The notes under the pieces: model-generated
Database searches by the model: none
The model's input: only the letters and a program-made list of their open reading frames with translations
What the model was told of the DNA's origin: nothing
Position numbers and translations under genes: made by a program
Source: Mucilaginibacter sp. JRF
GTDB taxonomy: Bacteria; Bacteroidota; Bacteroidia; Sphingobacteriales; Sphingobacteriaceae
Direction: 5' to 3'
Assembly (NCBI RefSeq): GCF_015223065.1
Contig: NZ_JADFBY010000001.1
Coordinates: 868,001 to 932,000 of the forward strand
Length of the DNA stretch: 64,000 bases
Shown here: piece after piece, positions 61,983 through 64,000 of the stretch
Numbering within the stretch: position 1 is the first letter of the stretch
Layout of the letters: each line of letters starts with the position of its first letter

Positions 61983-64000
61983 ATGACCAATTTTAAACAA
62001 ACCTTTATTTATTTATGCAGTAGTGTGGCCTTATGGGGAGGCAGCATGCAAGCGCAAACAACTCAAAAGCCTGATGATAATCGCTTTACCAAAGTGATAC
62101 TGCAACCTAAGCTGGAGGAGCCCATGCAGTTTCAGATACTGAAAGATGGTAGCGTATTGTATGTTGAGCGCAAAGGCAAGATCAAACTTTACAACAACGT
62201 CACGCATAAAATGGATGTGATAGGCGAGATACCCGTAAGTACCGAATATGTAAGCAAAACCGGTGAGCACAGCGAAGGAGAGGATGGCTTACAAGGCATC
62301 ATACTCGACCCTGATTATGACAAGAACCACTGGATATATATTTATTATTCACCAACTGATGCGGTGGTTAACCGCCTTTCGCGCTTTGTGTGGAAGGGCG
62401 GCAAGCTGGACATGAGCACCGAGAAGAAAGTGCTTGAAGTAAAGGTGCAGCGTGAGGAATGCTGCCATGTGGGCGGGGGTATGCTGTTTGATAAGGACAG
62501 GAATTTGTACTTAAGTACAGGTGATAATACTTTCTCCCGGTCATCGGATGGTTTTACACCGATCGATGAGCAGCCCGGCGAATCTCCGCGCGACGCGCAA
62601 AAATCATCATCCAATACTAATGATCTGCGTGGAAAGATACTACGCATACACCCTGAGCCTGATGGCAGTTATACCATACCCGAAGGTAATTTGTTTGCCA
62701 AAGGCGAAGCGCAAACCCGCCCCGAAATATATACCATGGGTAACCGTAACCCCTGGCGATTAACCATTGACAGCAAAACAGGCTGGTTATACTGGGGCGA
62801 AGTAGGTCCCGATGGTTCAAACTCGTCCGATTTACGGGGGCCACGCTCATACGATGAATTTAACGTAGCCAAAAAGGCAGGCAATTTCGGCTGGCCATAT
62901 TTTAATGGTACTGAGGCATATCGCTATTATGATTTCGCTACCAAAAAATCAGGCGAATGGTGGAACCCCGCTAAGCCAACCAATAATTCACCCAATAACA
63001 CAGGCTTAAAGGTGTTGCCTCCAACCGTAAATCCGCTGATATGGTATCCTTATGCCGCGAGCGATAAGTTTCCGGATATGGGCAGCGGTGGCCGCAGCGC
63101 GGTGGGTGGGCCTATATTTCATGCTGACGATTTTAAGAATGCTAAATATCAATTCCCGACATATTACGAGGGCAAATGGCTGATAACCGATTGGGTGCGC
63201 GGCTGGATATTGGCTGTTACGCTTGACGATCAGGGTAATTATGTATCAATGGAGCGCTTTCTGCCTGATCTTACCCTGCGCGGGCCTATTGATATGAAGT
63301 TTGGCCCCGATGGTAGCTTATATGTGTTGGAATACGGTAACGGTTATTTTAAGGATAACCCCGAAGCGGAATTGATCAAGGTAGAATACAATGGTGGCAA
63401 CCGCAAACCTGCTGTACAGGCATCGGCTGATAAAACGGCAGGTGCTGTGCCCTTTATGGCCAAGTTATCATCAAAAGGTACAACCGATGCCGATGGCGAC
63501 AAGCTAACTTATAAATGGAATGTAACACGCAATGGTGTACTGGTAAAAACCAGCACCGAGGCTAATCCGCAAGTGGTTTTGGCCAAGCCGGGTAAATACA
63601 GGGCAACGTTAACAGTTAGTGATAGCCACGGCGCAAGTAATAGTAAAAGTATTGATCTGTCGGCAGGTAATGCAGTGCCTGATGTAAGGTTTTTGTTCAC
63701 CAAAGGCAATTCAAGCTTCTTCTTTCCGGGGAAAACCGTTGCCTATAAGGTTACCGTTAATGATAAAGAGGATGGTAGCCTGGCCAATAAACGCATACAG
63801 CCATCGCAGGTATCGGTATCTATAAATTATCTGTCGGAGGGGTATGACATGACGGCCATCGCCCAAAAGCAAAATAACTTTGATGCCTCGGCGCAATTTG
63901 CTACAGCTAAAATGCTGCTAAAAAAGAGTGATTGTTATGCCTGCCACGCGGTTGATGCAAAATCATTAGGTCCATCATTTACACAGGTGGCTATAAAATA
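61983..64000 (+). CDS. PQQ-dependent sugar dehydrogenase-like protein with PKD and cytochrome c domains (truncated by window end)
   Basis: The frame opens at ATG 61983 and runs uninterrupted for 672 codons to the window edge. There is a signal peptide (TFIYLCSSVALWGGS, ending QA-QT). Residues about 40-460 form a glucose/sorbosone dehydrogenase-type beta-propeller: GEDGLQGIILDPDYDKN, VYIYYSP-like IYIYYSPTDA, DLRGKILRIHP and YTMGNRNPWRLTID. Next comes a PKD-like domain (about 475-560, TTDADGDKLTYKWNV and YRATLTVSDSHG), a beta linker, and the start of a cytochrome c domain with CYACH (C651, C654, H655). It probably oxidises a sugar or alcohol in the periplasm and passes electrons to the attached heme. 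The remainder of the heme domain is outside the window. Confidence 0.88.
   Translation, partial: MTNFKQTFIYLCSSVALWGGSMQAQTTQKPDDNRFTKVILQPKLEEPMQFQILKDGSVLYVERKGKIKLYNNVTHKMDVIGEIPVSTEYVSKTGEHSEGEDGLQGIILDPDYDKNHWIYIYYSPTDAVVNRLSRFVWKGGKLDMSTEKKVLEVKVQREECCHVGGGMLFDKDRNLYLSTGDNTFSRSSDGFTPIDEQPGESPRDAQKSSSNTNDLRGKILRIHPEPDGSYTIPEGNLFAKGEAQTRPEIYTMGNRNPWRLTIDSKTGWLYWGEVGPDGSNSSDLRGPRSYDEFNVAKKAGNFGWPYFNGTEAYRYYDFATKKSGEWWNPAKPTNNSPNNTGLKVLPPTVNPLIWYPYAASDKFPDMGSGGRSAVGGPIFHADDFKNAKYQFPTYYEGKWLITDWVRGWILAVTLDDQGNYVSMERFLPDLTLRGPIDMKFGPDGSLYVLEYGNGYFKDNPEAELIKVEYNGGNRKPAVQASADKTAGAVPFMAKLSSKGTTDADGDKLTYKWNVTRNGVLVKTSTEANPQVVLAKPGKYRATLTVSDSHGASNSKSIDLSAGNAVPDVRFLFTKGNSSFFFPGKTVAYKVTVNDKEDGSLANKRIQPSQVSVSINYLSEGYDMTAIAQKQNNFDASAQFATAKMLLKKSDCYACHAVDAKSLGPSFTQVAIK

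Overview
The window is a chromosome segment from a Bacteroidota bacterium. It is most like the Sphingobacteriaceae (Mucilaginibacter or Pedobacter relatives), although no rRNA is present to confirm this. The evidence is a FecA-type TonB receptor, GH97 and GH26 enzymes, a secreted epimerase, a short-form arginine decarboxylase, CtlX, start codons mostly lacking Shine-Dalgarno sites, and many TAnnTTTG boxes (the Bacteroidota -7 promoter element) shortly before genes. Gene density is high and gene strand changes often. I saw no tRNA, rRNA, CRISPR array, transposase or phage gene.

Layout. Positions 1-4893 hold the end of a PA2169-type protein and a three-gene minus-strand operon (beta-barrel protein, two-halved PAP2/haloperoxidase-like lipoprotein, FecA-like receptor). 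Positions 5171-14742 are a carbohydrate island without SusC/SusD: cytoplasmic cellobiose-2-epimerase-like enzyme, GH97, SGNH esterase, GH9, secreted AGE epimerase with an FN3-like tail, and GH26 beta-mannanase. Together they look suited to mannan or glucomannan and beta-glucan breakdown. Positions 14962-23102 are a glycogen/maltodextrin-to-trehalose operon: glgX, treZ, and a treY-malQ fusion. A Tat-exported Gfo/Idh/MocA oxidoreductase follows. Positions 24494-30837 are an RND efflux operon preceded by an unrecognised small membrane protein.

Positions 30905-36306 carry GNAT, EamA and Lrp genes, a CotH-like lipoprotein, an AI-2E-type transporter and two small unknown genes. Positions 36370-50631 are mostly housekeeping: an OmpR-type regulator, TlpA-like thioredoxin, gatB, coaD, NUDIX, pyrE, SRPBCC, an ABC-F protein with a degenerate second ATPase site, a RecD-like helicase, an orphan histidine kinase, clpB and an RluA-type pseudouridine synthase. 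Positions 50632-51242 are a gene-free cluster of palindromic repeats. Positions 51243-58342 hold a siderophore-interacting reductase with its AraC regulator, and arginine/citrulline catabolism genes (speA, ctlX, arginine deiminase) around a yellow/MRJP-family protein. Positions 58410-64000 hold a CPCC protein, argS, an NtrC-type regulator and a truncated PQQ-type sugar dehydrogenase with a cytochrome c tail.

The most unusual items are the PAP2 lipoprotein built from two homologous halves with one half lacking catalytic residues, the TreY-MalQ fusion, the secreted AGE-FN3 epimerase, the NUDIX/pyrE gene pair whose start codons overlap, the promoter boxes placed almost on start codons, and the repeat cluster at 50.7-51.2 kb. 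I found no gene set that I would call a clearly new defence or biosynthetic system.
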